DNA of 51,369 bases from NCBI GenBank assembly GCA_027315455.1, contig DAHUXZ010000015.1, positions 1 through 51,369 of the forward strand. The letters run 5' to 3'. Below, one piece after another: positions 25,835 to 33,341 of this stretch (positions are counted from its first letter, which is position 1; the number at the start of each line of letters is the position of its first letter). This DNA comes from Thermoplasmata archaeon (GTDB lineage Archaea > Thermoplasmatota > Thermoplasmata > Lutacidiplasmatales > UBA184). The translations under genes and the position numbers were made by a program. The notes beneath the pieces are model-generated. The model saw only the letters and a program-made list of their open reading frames with translations. It was not told the DNA's origin and did no database searches.

Positions 25835-26025
25835 GGCGACGACCGTCGCCCCCGGGCGATCGGTCGCCCGGGCGCTCACGTCAGGCCGCCCCGCCGTCGA
25901 AGGCCGGCATCGGATCGAGGCGTTCCCCACGGTCGCGCATCCCGCCGGGGGGGCCGGCCCGGAGATGTTCACCGTCGGCCAGCCGCCGGTCTTTACGGCG
26001 GTGAGGTTGACCGACCGCCCGACCC

Positions 26026-26610
26026 TTAGGAGCCGGCCCGACCCCACGACGACGAGCGTCGGGACCGCGTAGACCGCGACCGCGACGGTGGGGGCGGAGA
26101 AGGAGATGATCCGTCGGGTCGAGACCCGTCCGCACCGTAGAGTCTCTGAAAACGGCTCCAGGAGCGCCGTCGAATCTCTTCCTCTGAGCTTCCGGAGGAA
26201 TACGCGGGCGAGATCAGAGGGGCTACGGAGGTTACTCGAACCAGAACCACGGAGCGAATTCTCCGGGGCGCGTCCGGCAGGTTGAGCCGTTCAAAGAATT
26301 GAACGGCGGCGTGAAATCGATCTCCCGTGTGAAGAACCTCCGCAGTACCGCGAAACCGCCAACCCTTTCGGGCCACGGGATCAACGACATTTACCTCGAC
26401 CCTCGGATCCCGTTCTAGATTTCGGACGGTTCCCGGGGATGCGAGGTCGGCAAAAATGAGGTGCTGGTCATCCCAGACGGTCACGGTTCCTTTCGGAGAG
26501 ACGTTCGGACTCCCATCCGGGCGGACTGTCCCAACGAATCCGAGCTTCTGCTCCTCAACGAAGGCGCGGAGATCCTTTGAGAGCCGAGAGAACCCCGGTG
26601 TTTCTCCCAT
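26026..26610 (-). CDS. PNPOx-fold flavin-binding protein (pyridoxamine 5'-phosphate oxidase family), inserted gene
   Basis: 194 residues in frame. Residues 1-165 form a split-barrel PNPOx-like domain: FVGTVRPDGSPNVSPKG, then DDQHLIFADLASPGTVRNL, then PRVEVNVVDP and WRFRGTAEVL, all flavin-binding strands of this family. Members bind FMN, F420 or haem; the cofactor here is undetermined. The last ~29 residues are Ser/Arg/Pro-rich and come from out-of-frame surface-protein sequence, so the natural stop codon appears to have been lost on insertion. GC content is clearly lower than in the flanking DNA, indicating recent transfer. It is a separate gene sitting inside the pseudogene. Confidence 0.8.
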   Translation of the reverse strand: MGETPGFSRLSKDLRAFVEEQKLGFVGTVRPDGSPNVSPKGTVTVWDDQHLIFADLASPGTVRNLERDPRVEVNVVDPVARKGWRFRGTAEVLHTGDRFHAAVQFFERLNLPDAPRRIRSVVLVRVTSVAPLISPAYSSGSSEEEIRRRSWSRFQRLYGADGSRPDGSSPSPPPPSRSRSTRSRRSSSWGRAGS

Positions 26611-28124
26611 GAACGTCGGTCACGTCGTCATCCCTCGGCGCTCAAAATCTGTTGCCCTCGGATGGAGTTTAGGCAAGATTCGCGACCGAACCGTTCCCCA
26701 TCTGGGCACTTTCGCCGACCCCGCCTGGCCAAGTCTCCTACGTGGATCGACGCCGCGACGGGGATCGAGGGGCCGATCGCGCGGACAAACGTTGCGGTCC
26801 CGCCGGGAGGAGCGTAGAGGTCGGTGCCGCGGACCGACGGGGTATAGTTGCGCGCCGTCGAGGGCTGGCGGGTCACCCGCGAGGCATTGACGCTCGCACC
26901 GCCGACGGGCAGACCAGAATAGCGGAAGCGGTACCCGTACGGGCCGCCGGCGACCTGGGTCGTGAGGGTCCAGCGGTGTTCGCGTCGAGGCGGGTCGCGC
27001 GGGCCGCGAGCGAGGACGCGGAGCGGTGGTACCTGAACCGATAGGTGGCGTTCAGGCTCGTCGCGCATCCGATCGCGGTGCACCCGCCGAACAGGACGAC
27101 CGCGTGGGACGTCGGGTCGTGGACGATCCCCGGGCGGAAGAGGGCGGGCGGGGAGTAGGCGATGTCCGAGGAGAGGTTCGTCCAGCGGCCCTCGGAGTGG
27201 AGCCTCCGTACCGCGCCACCGCTCCGATGCGGGCGTCGTAGGTCATCGCCGCGTACTCGCGGGCCGATGGGGCGGCCGGAAGTCCCGCGGTCCGGTTCGT
27301 CCAGACCCCCTTCGAGCGCGACCCGGTGTCTCCCAGCACGCCGTTCTCCGACGCTCCCCCGAACCGGACAACGTGCCCGTCGGCCGCGTCGTAGGCCATC
27401 GCGGCCACGTGGCGGGCGGGGAGCCCGCGAGGCTCACGGTCCGGTTCGTCGACGTCCCGTCAGCGAACGTCCACGTCGCGTTGGCCGAGGTCCCACCGCA
27501 GCCGTTGACGCCACCGACGAACAGGAAGTAGCCGTCGGCGCCGTCCCACACGCGCGAGCCACCGGCGTCCGGCGGCGGGGCGCGCGAGAGCGAGGAGGTC
27601 AAGTCCGTCCCGGTGCCGTTCGCGAGCTCCCAGGTCTCGTCGTCGGCGCGGTGGCTGGCCCCGGCCCCCGGGAACAGGAGGGTTTGGTCCTCCGTCGGGA
27701 AGCTCGCGATCGCCGGACTCCCGCGGTCCCCCGGCGTCACCGGCGTGCGGAGCGCGGCCCACCCGGGCCCGGTCGGGGTGAACGAGGGGGGCGGGCATGC
27801 GCCGATCGGGGCGCTGCTGTTGCCCCGGGCCCCCGACGCGGTCGAGAAGGCGATCCGGGATCCGGTCGCCCCGTGCGGCCACCCCCCGGTGGCGGCGATG
27901 GGGGTGCCGGCCTGCCCGGGGCTCCCACCACGGATTGGCACGCGGAGGAGGGCCACGAGGGCGGCCACGACGACGAGGGCGGAGCGGCTCCCACGTCGGA
28001 CGGAGCGGAGAGGGCGCACGGCGCGGGGATGCCCGCGATCGTTCGCGGGGGTCTCTGCGGCGCCGCTCGGGCACCGGTCCCGGAGGCCCGCCCGCCGGTT
28101 CGTCACCGGCCGGACCGCGGCCGA

Positions 28125-28841
28125 TCAGCCCGCGGGCGACGGCGCGGGGAGGCGCACGACCCCGAGGTCATGGTCCAGCTCCTCGTCGTGGGCGAGCGCG
28201 TGTCCCGCCAGGAAGTCCGCCCACGCGGCGTTGGCGTGGACGTCGTGCGAGGCGAGCAGCGCGCCCGGCCCGAGGGCCGGGAACGCCGTCGCGTACTCCC
28301 AGCTCATCGTGGGGTACTGGTGGAGGCTGTCGTGCAGGAAGAGGTCGAGCGGCCCCCGGCCCGCCGCAAGCAGCGGGGGGAGCCGTTCCTGGCTCGTCCC
28401 CAGGTGGAGCGTCCACCACGGGGCGAGGCGGTCGGGGACGAGCCAGCCGACGTGGAGGCCGGCCTCCGCGAGGTCCGGGGCCCCGCGGTCCTTCCTCATC
28501 CCGAAGACATCGACTCCGATGGAGTCGAGGTGGCCCGCGCCGTTCCGTGCGAGCGCCTCGAGGATCAGACGGGCGCTGTAGCCGCTCGAGATCCCGGTCT
28601 CCACGACCCAGCGCGGGCGCAACGCCCGGACGAGGAGGTAGAGGAGCGGAGCCTGGACGAGGGCCCCGGCGCTGGGCCGGCGTCCGACCTCCTGGCGGAG
28701 CGCCGCGTGGAGCGGCGGCAGTTCCGCGTAGAACGCCTCGAGGGCCGCGGGGGCGAGCCCGGTCAGGCGGAGCAGCGCCGGTCGGGCGACGTCGTACATC
28801 GGGCGCCAGTCTCGGAACCGGGGGTTCTGGTCGAACCGCAC
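28125..28841 (-). CDS. Class I SAM-dependent methyltransferase-like protein
   Basis: 238 residues from a GTG. A Rossmann methyltransferase core is visible: RWVVETGISSGYSARLILEAL is the SAM-binding motif I, HLDSIGVDVFG the acidic strand 2, and DLFLHDSLHQYPTMSWEYATAF the motif around strand 4, as in class I O-methyltransferase-like proteins (Methyltransf_24 type). The substrate is unknown. Protein-like sequence continues in frame upstream to about 28950 (including RHPLLWAAYVWHREIRH), but that extension contains no ATG, GTG or TTG start, so the true N-terminus is unclear. It lies between the surface-protein pseudogene and an MFS transporter. Confidence 0.75.
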   Translation of the reverse strand: MRFDQNPRFRDWRPMYDVARPALLRLTGLAPAALEAFYAELPPLHAALRQEVGRRPSAGALVQAPLLYLLVRALRPRWVVETGISSGYSARLILEALARNGAGHLDSIGVDVFGMRKDRGAPDLAEAGLHVGWLVPDRLAPWWTLHLGTSQERLPPLLAAGRGPLDLFLHDSLHQYPTMSWEYATAFPALGPGALLASHDVHANAAWADFLAGHALAHDEELDHDLGVVRLPAPSPAG

Positions 28842-29066
28842 CTCGCGGTGCCGGATCTCCCGGTGCCAGACGTAGGCCGCCCACAGGAGCGGATGCCGGC
28901 CGAGATGGACCAGGCGCCGGCGCCACCGCTCCCCCGACGTCTCGCCGATGCGCGTCCCTCCGGCGGCGGGCGAGATTCGGCGCGGGCTTAAGGGTGCCGC
29001 CGGGCCAAGGGTGGCGCCCGGGGGGTCGGCGTCCCACTCGCAGCGCGTCGGCCGCTCCGCGCGACC

Positions 29067-30509
29067 CTACCGGGGTCCGCGGATCAGCACGCCCGGGGAC
29101 GGGGTCCCCTCGGAGGAACCGACGTGGATGCGGGGCGCGGAGGTCGCGCGCGCGCTGCGCAGGGAGCGGTGGCGGTGCGCCGACGGGTGGGGAAGCGAGA
29201 AGACGTGGTACGGGATCGGGAGGAGGAGCGCCGCGCCGCCGACGACGATCACCGCGGCGAGGGCGTAGGCGAAGTGGACCCCGTCGGTCGCGTAGAGATA
29301 CCCCCCGAGCAGCGTGCCGAACAGGCCGCCGGCCCCCGCGACGGCGTTGTACAGACCGAGCGCGCGTCCCCGGTTCGACCGTCCCACGAGCCGGACGAGG
29401 AACAGCGTGCTCGCCGTGCTGATGAACGCCCAGGTGACCCCCATGAGGCAGTTGAGGAGCGTCACCCAGCCGACCAGCGCGGGGCTTCCGAGGCCGAAAA
29501 GGATGTAGGCGGGCCCCCAGAGGAACAGCAGCATCAGCAAGAGGCGCCCGCCCAGCGACTCGAGGAAGACCAGCTTCGGGGAGTGGGCCTCGACCGCCTT
29601 TCCCGAGTGGAAGAAGAGCGCCGTGGAGGCCGCGCTCGCCCCGAGGTAGACGATGAACACCGACGCGTCGCTGAAGTTCGCGTCCTGCCAGAGGAAGACG
29701 GGGAAGGGACCGTAGAACATCTCGAATCCGACGGTCATGACGCCGAGCGCGGCCAGGAACAGCATCTCCCGGCGCGGGAGCGACTCGTCGGAGGCGCGGG
29801 TCAGGTCGATGATGTTGAGGACCCGGGCGCGAACGCGGCGCAGGCGCTCGACCACTCCCCGATGCAGGTTCACCAGGTCCGCGACGTTCCGGCGGTCGAG
29901 CCGGACGGCCGGCTCCTCGATCCAGGCCCAGGCGATCCCGGCGGAGAGGAGCGCGAGGCAGCCGGCCAGGACGAGCAGGCCGGTCATCACCGAGACCACC
30001 GGGGAATGCAGGCCGATGACGAACATCCAGATGAACCCGAGGCCGAGCCCGGCGGTCGTCCCGAGCCCCGAGATGAGACCGAAGAACCCGATGTCCTGGG
30101 GCCACCAGCGCTTGTGCCGGGTCTCGAGGAGCAGCATCGTACCGATGGGGGCGCTCGCCGCCATCGTGAGGCCCTCGACGACGTTCCACCAGAAGTAGCT
30201 GATCAGCGAGGTCGCGAGGGCGATCGCGATGAGGCTCACGCCCGTCGCGAGGAACGACCCGACCAGGAAGAACTTCCGGTGCGCGACCCGGTCGGAGAGG
30301 TTGCCCCAGAGGATCGTGAAGGGCACCTGGCTCATCGCGCTCGCCGCGATGATGATCGTGACGGCGAAGGCGCCCGCATTGTAGTGCTGGAGCGCCAGGA
30401 GCGGGATGAGCGGCGTCGCGATCCCGTCGGAGATCGCGAGCGGAAGATAGGCGAGGAACCAGAGGTCGCTGGACGAGGGCCGGATCGGGGTCCGGGTCTT
30501 GATGTCCAT
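29067..30509 (-). CDS. MFS transporter
   Basis: 480 residues from the ATG at 30509, which follows a GGGCCGGAG ribosome-binding stretch. Twelve hydrophobic spans fit the major facilitator superfamily, with the loop 2-3 signature GNLSDRVAHRKFF and the second-half counterpart GRSNRGRALGLYN. A long cytoplasmic loop with VERLRRVRARVLNIIDL joins the two halves, and a basic His/Arg-rich tail follows the last span. The substrate is not recognisable; it could be a sugar, drug or organic acid. A TTTATGG box on the minus strand at about 30559-30565 is the probable TATA element. Confidence 0.88.
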   Translation of the reverse strand: MDIKTRTPIRPSSSDLWFLAYLPLAISDGIATPLIPLLALQHYNAGAFAVTIIIAASAMSQVPFTILWGNLSDRVAHRKFFLVGSFLATGVSLIAIALATSLISYFWWNVVEGLTMAASAPIGTMLLLETRHKRWWPQDIGFFGLISGLGTTAGLGLGFIWMFVIGLHSPVVSVMTGLLVLAGCLALLSAGIAWAWIEEPAVRLDRRNVADLVNLHRGVVERLRRVRARVLNIIDLTRASDESLPRREMLFLAALGVMTVGFEMFYGPFPVFLWQDANFSDASVFIVYLGASAASTALFFHSGKAVEAHSPKLVFLESLGGRLLLMLLFLWGPAYILFGLGSPALVGWVTLLNCLMGVTWAFISTASTLFLVRLVGRSNRGRALGLYNAVAGAGGLFGTLLGGYLYATDGVHFAYALAAVIVVGGAALLLPIPYHVFSLPHPSAHRHRSLRSARATSAPRIHVGSSEGTPSPGVLIRGPR

Positions 30510-30650
30510 CTCCGGCCCTCCGTCTCCCCTCGGTAACGGTGAACGAGCCGGGCGCGGTCCATAAAGGCTCGGCTGCTCTGGCAAGGTCGCGACGCGTCGG
30601 ACGGTCCGTCGCGGGTTCGCGCGGGCCCGATCGCGTCGTGGAACCGCGGT

Positions 30651-31235
30651 CTACCGCCGGGCGACGCCGACCGCGTCGAGCAGCGTACGGTGCTCGTCGT
30701 CGTCGATCCATTCGACGCGCAGATAGTCGCGGAGGATGGCGTCGGCGACCCCGTAGCGATGGGCCTCGTCCACGACGAACCGGTACGCCTCGACCTCCGT
30801 CGGCCGCTCGACGTAGCTCAGGTCCTCCGGCCAGAGCTCGCGGCCGGCGGCCCGCTGCCGGATGTGGCAGAGCTCGTGGAAGATGTCGAGGAACAAGGTC
30901 AGCTCGGGGCTCTCCCTCAGGTGCTCCTGCCCGACGACGATGCAATCGGCGTCGGGGGAGACGACCGGCCGCCAGGCGCGCCGCATCCCTTTGGGTAGCG
31001 CGCGGGGCGCGACGTACATCCAGACGTCCTGGCTGACCACCTCGACGAGAGTCTGGTGATGCAGCCGCTCGCGCGCGGCCTCGTCCGGTTCGTGCCGGCG
31101 CGCGGTGTCGAGCCGGTCGAGGCCGGGGAACGCCGCGAGCAGCGGATGCCGTCCCACGGAAAGGTCGCGCTCCACGCGGAACCCGGGAGGGACCCCCTCG
31201 AGCGGCGCCGGGCGGGACGGCTTGGCGGGCGGCAT
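30651..31235 (-). CDS. Zincin-like metalloprotease (HExxH), ImmA/IrrE-like size
   Basis: 194 residues. The zinc site is HELCH at 120-124 (His120, Glu121, His124), with a downstream Glu in TEVEAYRF (147 or 149) as third ligand, the layout of gluzincin or ImmA-like enzymes. The N-terminal half shows no clear domain; the C-terminus is helical (VEWIDDDEHRTLLDAVG). No signal peptide is present, so the protein is probably cytoplasmic. Many proteins of this kind cleave repressors or partner proteins, but no HTH partner is adjacent. A CATAAATC box (31259-31266) is centred 27 nt upstream of the ATG, indicating a leaderless transcript. Confidence 0.7.
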   Translation of the reverse strand: MPPAKPSRPAPLEGVPPGFRVERDLSVGRHPLLAAFPGLDRLDTARRHEPDEAARERLHHQTLVEVVSQDVWMYVAPRALPKGMRRAWRPVVSPDADCIVVGQEHLRESPELTLFLDIFHELCHIRQRAAGRELWPEDLSYVERPTEVEAYRFVVDEAHRYGVADAILRDYLRVEWIDDDEHRTLLDAVGVARR

Positions 31236-31258
31236 CGGCCGGGGGAGCCTCCTTTCCT

Positions 31259-31266
31259 CATAAATC
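31259..31266 (-). promoter_or_regulatory. TATA box of the HExxH protease gene
   Basis: Minus-strand GATTTATG is centred 27 nt upstream of the ATG at 31235, in the 92-bp divergent spacer shared with the S58 peptidase gene. Confidence 0.5.
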
Positions 31267-31327
31267 TGCGCGGCCGCTGAACGCCGCGGCCCCGCAATGC
31301 CTAATCCCTGCCGGCCCTCGTCCGTCC

Positions 31328-32287
31328 GTGCCGCCGGCGACGCGCCGTCCGACCCTCACCCGGGTGCCGGGCGTGCGCGCCGGCCACGCGCACGACGCGC
31401 TCGGTCGGTCCGGGGTGACGGTCCTTCGGTTCGCGCAACCGACCCCGACGGCCGTCGACGTCCGCGGAGGCGCCTCGGCCACCTACGACACCGCCTCGCT
31501 CGGTCTCGAGGCGACCTACGGCCGGCGCTGGGGCCTCTTCTTCGCCGGCGGCAGCATCTTCGGCCTCGACGCCGCGCGAGGGCTGCGCGAGTGCATCCTG
31601 GAGGACGGAGAGGGTCACCCGGCGTTCGAGCGCGGGCGACGCATCGCCCCGGTCTCCGGGGCCGCGCTGTTCGACCTTCCCCCGGACGGGACCGCGCTGC
31701 CGGACTACGCCGTCCTGGGCCACGCCGCGGCCCGCGCGGCGTCGGAGCGACCCCTGGCGAGCGGACGGGTGGGTGCGGGGGCGGGGGCCACCGTCGCGAA
31801 GTACCGGGGGCGCAGCTCGGCGCGCCCCGGCGGGATCGGCTCGGTCGCGGCTTCGACGGAGGACGGGATGGTCGGCGTAGTGGCCGTGGCGAACTCGGTC
31901 GGCGCGATCCGGGACCCCTTCCGCGGCCGCTGGATCGCCGCCGCGCGGGACCGCAACGGCCGCCTGCTCTTGCCCGACGCCCGGGTCCCACCCCCCGCCC
32001 GGCGGTCGTCGCCCGGCCCCGGGACGAACCTGGTGGCCGTGGTCACCGACGCGTCCATCGACCGGCCCGGGCTCTTCCGCGTCGCGGTCCTCGCGCACAC
32101 GGGACTGTCCCGGGCGGTGGTGCCGGTCCACACCGCGACCGACGGCGACGTCGTCTTCGCGTCGTCGACGGGCAGCCCGGCGGGGCCGCGAAGGACCGAA
32201 GCGCCCGGAGCCCTCGCCGATCGCATCGGGGGCCTCGCCGCGCGCCTCGTCGCCGAGGCCCTCCTGCGGGCCGTCGGCGCCGGCTAG
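31328..32287 (+). CDS. P1/S58-family aminopeptidase (DmpA-like)
   Basis: 319 residues from a GTG. The family signature is readable: VPGVRAGHAHD near the N-terminus, GLFFAGGSIFGLDAA in the middle, the segment GPGTNLVAVVTDASI where self-cleavage yields the nucleophile in this family, and the conserved LSRAVVPVHTATDGDVVFASSTG. DmpA-type enzymes release N-terminal D- or L-amino acids or beta-aminopeptides and mature by internal cleavage into two chains. The Thr before Asn-Leu is the probable nucleophile position. The gene ends with a 4-nt tail-to-tail overlap with the HTH-CBS gene. Confidence 0.85.
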   Translation: MPPATRRPTLTRVPGVRAGHAHDALGRSGVTVLRFAQPTPTAVDVRGGASATYDTASLGLEATYGRRWGLFFAGGSIFGLDAARGLRECILEDGEGHPAFERGRRIAPVSGAALFDLPPDGTALPDYAVLGHAAARAASERPLASGRVGAGAGATVAKYRGRSSARPGGIGSVAASTEDGMVGVVAVANSVGAIRDPFRGRWIAAARDRNGRLLLPDARVPPPARRSSPGPGTNLVAVVTDASIDRPGLFRVAVLAHTGLSRAVVPVHTATDGDVVFASSTGSPAGPRRTEAPGALADRIGGLAARLVAEALLRAVGAG

Positions 32288-32871
32288 GTGTCGCCGCGGT
32301 CCGCGGGGCGGCGGAGCGCCGTGCCGCGGAGCCCCCGGATGAGGTCCGTCTTCGTGACGATCCCCTCGAGCTCGCCCCGCCGGGTCACGAGGACCGCGGG
32401 GTAGCGGGTCAGGAGCGACGCGAGGAGGTCGGCGGGGAAGTTCCGGTCGACCTGGGGATAGGCCGACTCCTGCACGTCGCGGACCCGCATCCGCCGCCCG
32501 CCGGGAAGGGCGAGGGCCCGGAGGAGCGCGGTCTCCGAGATCGACCCCGTCACCCGGCCCGAGTCGACGACGGGCAGCTGGGAGAACCCACCCCCCTCCA
32601 TCGCCTGGGCCGCGGCGGCGAGGGTGGCGGCGCCGTCGACCGTCACCGGGCTCGGCTTCATCACGTCGGCGACGGTGAGATGGGGGGCGGCGACCCCTTC
32701 GCGCTCCTCGAGGTAGGCGAGGATGCGCTGGACGAGCTCGTAGCTCGGGCGGATCTGCCCCCGCTCGATGCGGGAGAGCGTGGCGTTGCTCCGGCCGATC
32801 GCGCGGGCCAACTCCCCGAGCGACACCCCGAGGGACACGCGGCGCTTGCGGATCTCCGCGAGGGAGTCCAT
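32284..32871 (-). CDS. HTH (XRE-type) plus CBS-pair regulator
   Basis: 195 residues. The N-terminal ~55 residues are an XRE helix-turn-helix (LGELARAIGRSNATLSRIERGQ), and the remaining 130 are two CBS motifs (TVADVMKPSPVTVDGAATLAAA, then VRDVQESAYPQV and TRRGELEGIVTKTDLI). CBS pairs bind adenosine nucleotides, so the protein may read energy status and control transcription; this is inferred from domain content. HTH-CBS fusions of this kind are common in Euryarchaeota and Thermoplasmatota. A TATA-like GATAAC (minus strand of about 32898-32904) lies about 30 nt upstream. It is divergent from the small zinc protein gene. Confidence 0.85.
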   Translation of the reverse strand: MDSLAEIRKRRVSLGVSLGELARAIGRSNATLSRIERGQIRPSYELVQRILAYLEEREGVAAPHLTVADVMKPSPVTVDGAATLAAAAQAMEGGGFSQLPVVDSGRVTGSISETALLRALALPGGRRMRVRDVQESAYPQVDRNFPADLLASLLTRYPAVLVTRRGELEGIVTKTDLIRGLRGTALRRPADRGDT

Positions 32872-32939
32872 GGTCGGGGACCGGACCCCGGGGAGGGGTT
32901 ATCTGGCTTTGCCCCGGGCCGCGGAGGGGCGAAACCTAC

Positions 32940-33242
32940 ATGGGCGAGCTTCCCGTGCCGGCGCGCGGGTACCCGGACCCGAGCATGACCGCTCCGCCGC
33001 GACGGATCGCATGGATCAGCCCGCCCCCGGAGGTCTGCACCCTCTGCAAGGAGCCGTTGACCCAGCCGAGCGAGGTCAGCAGCTGGAACGGAAGCCCCGC
33101 CCACCGTGACTGCGTCCGCATCCATCTCATGCAGCGCGACCCGGCGTTCCGCGAGGGCGAGCCGGAGGAGCTCCCGGAGGACGCTTCCGAGGCGATCGAC
33201 GGGGTGCTGCCGCGGGACGACGACGACCCCGACCTCGGCTGA
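32940..33242 (+). CDS. Small acidic zinc-finger protein
   Basis: 100 residues; an internal ATG at 32985 would give 85. A single Cys2-His-Cys motif, VCTLCKEPL followed 21 residues later by HRDCV, looks like a treble-clef or LIM-like zinc site of the kind found in small archaeal nucleic-acid-associated proteins. The C-terminal third is strongly acidic (Glu/Asp runs). The family is not recognised. A GGAGGGG stretch 14-20 nt upstream could serve as ribosome-binding site. It lies 100 bp ahead of the radical SAM gene on the same strand. Confidence 0.65.
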   Translation: MGELPVPARGYPDPSMTAPPRRIAWISPPPEVCTLCKEPLTQPSEVSSWNGSPAHRDCVRIHLMQRDPAFREGEPEELPEDASEAIDGVLPRDDDDPDLG

Positions 33243-33285
33243 GCCGCGGCGGAGGCGGGCGGGATGTCGCCCCGTGCGCTTCGCA

Positions 33286-33337
33286 ACCAATAAGAACGTG
33301 GTTCCCGTCGGACTGCCTATCCGCCCCGCGCGGAGGT
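33286..33337 (+). promoter_or_regulatory. TATA-like box and Shine-Dalgarno of the radical SAM gene
   Basis: ACCAATAAGAA (about 33287-33297) is an A/T-rich promoter element and GGAGGT at 33332-33337 is a strong Shine-Dalgarno 4 nt before the ATG at 33342. Leadered translation is thus used here, unlike most neighbours. Confidence 0.45.
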
Positions 33338-33341
33338 TTCG

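Larger units (their letters stand above)
25546..28019 (-). pseudogene. Decayed kelch/Ig-like cell-surface protein gene, interrupted
   Basis: Fragments of one large secreted protein are scattered over several frames. The 5' end at about 28019 encodes a signal-like segment (RSALVVVAALVALLR). Kelch-type repeats follow (ETWELANGTG, VWDGADGYFLFVGGVNGC), then frame changes near 27425 and 27200 (AAMAYDAADGHVVRFGG, then DPTSHAVVLFGGCTAIGC), and another near 26985 into an Ig/PKD-like repeat (YRFRYSGLPVGGASVN). A low-GC gene interrupts it at about 26110-26740. A further Ig-like repeat (SVNLTAVKTGGWPTVNISG) and a C-terminal span (LDALSISVGVLAIAVVVLLVRRR), ending at the stop 25546-25548, remain after it. 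At least five frame changes make it non-functional, unless some are assembly errors. Confidence 0.75.

Noticed and set aside
11241-26664. Shared 14-mer GTTGCCCTCGGATG near 11243 and 26651
   Set aside because: A few 14-mer matches are expected by chance in a window of this size, and the flanks do not match.
28168-30945. A 925-codon open frame on the minus strand
   Set aside because: It runs across the methyltransferase and MFS genes in another frame, with Arg/Pro/Gly-rich sequence and no domain; it is a product of high GC.
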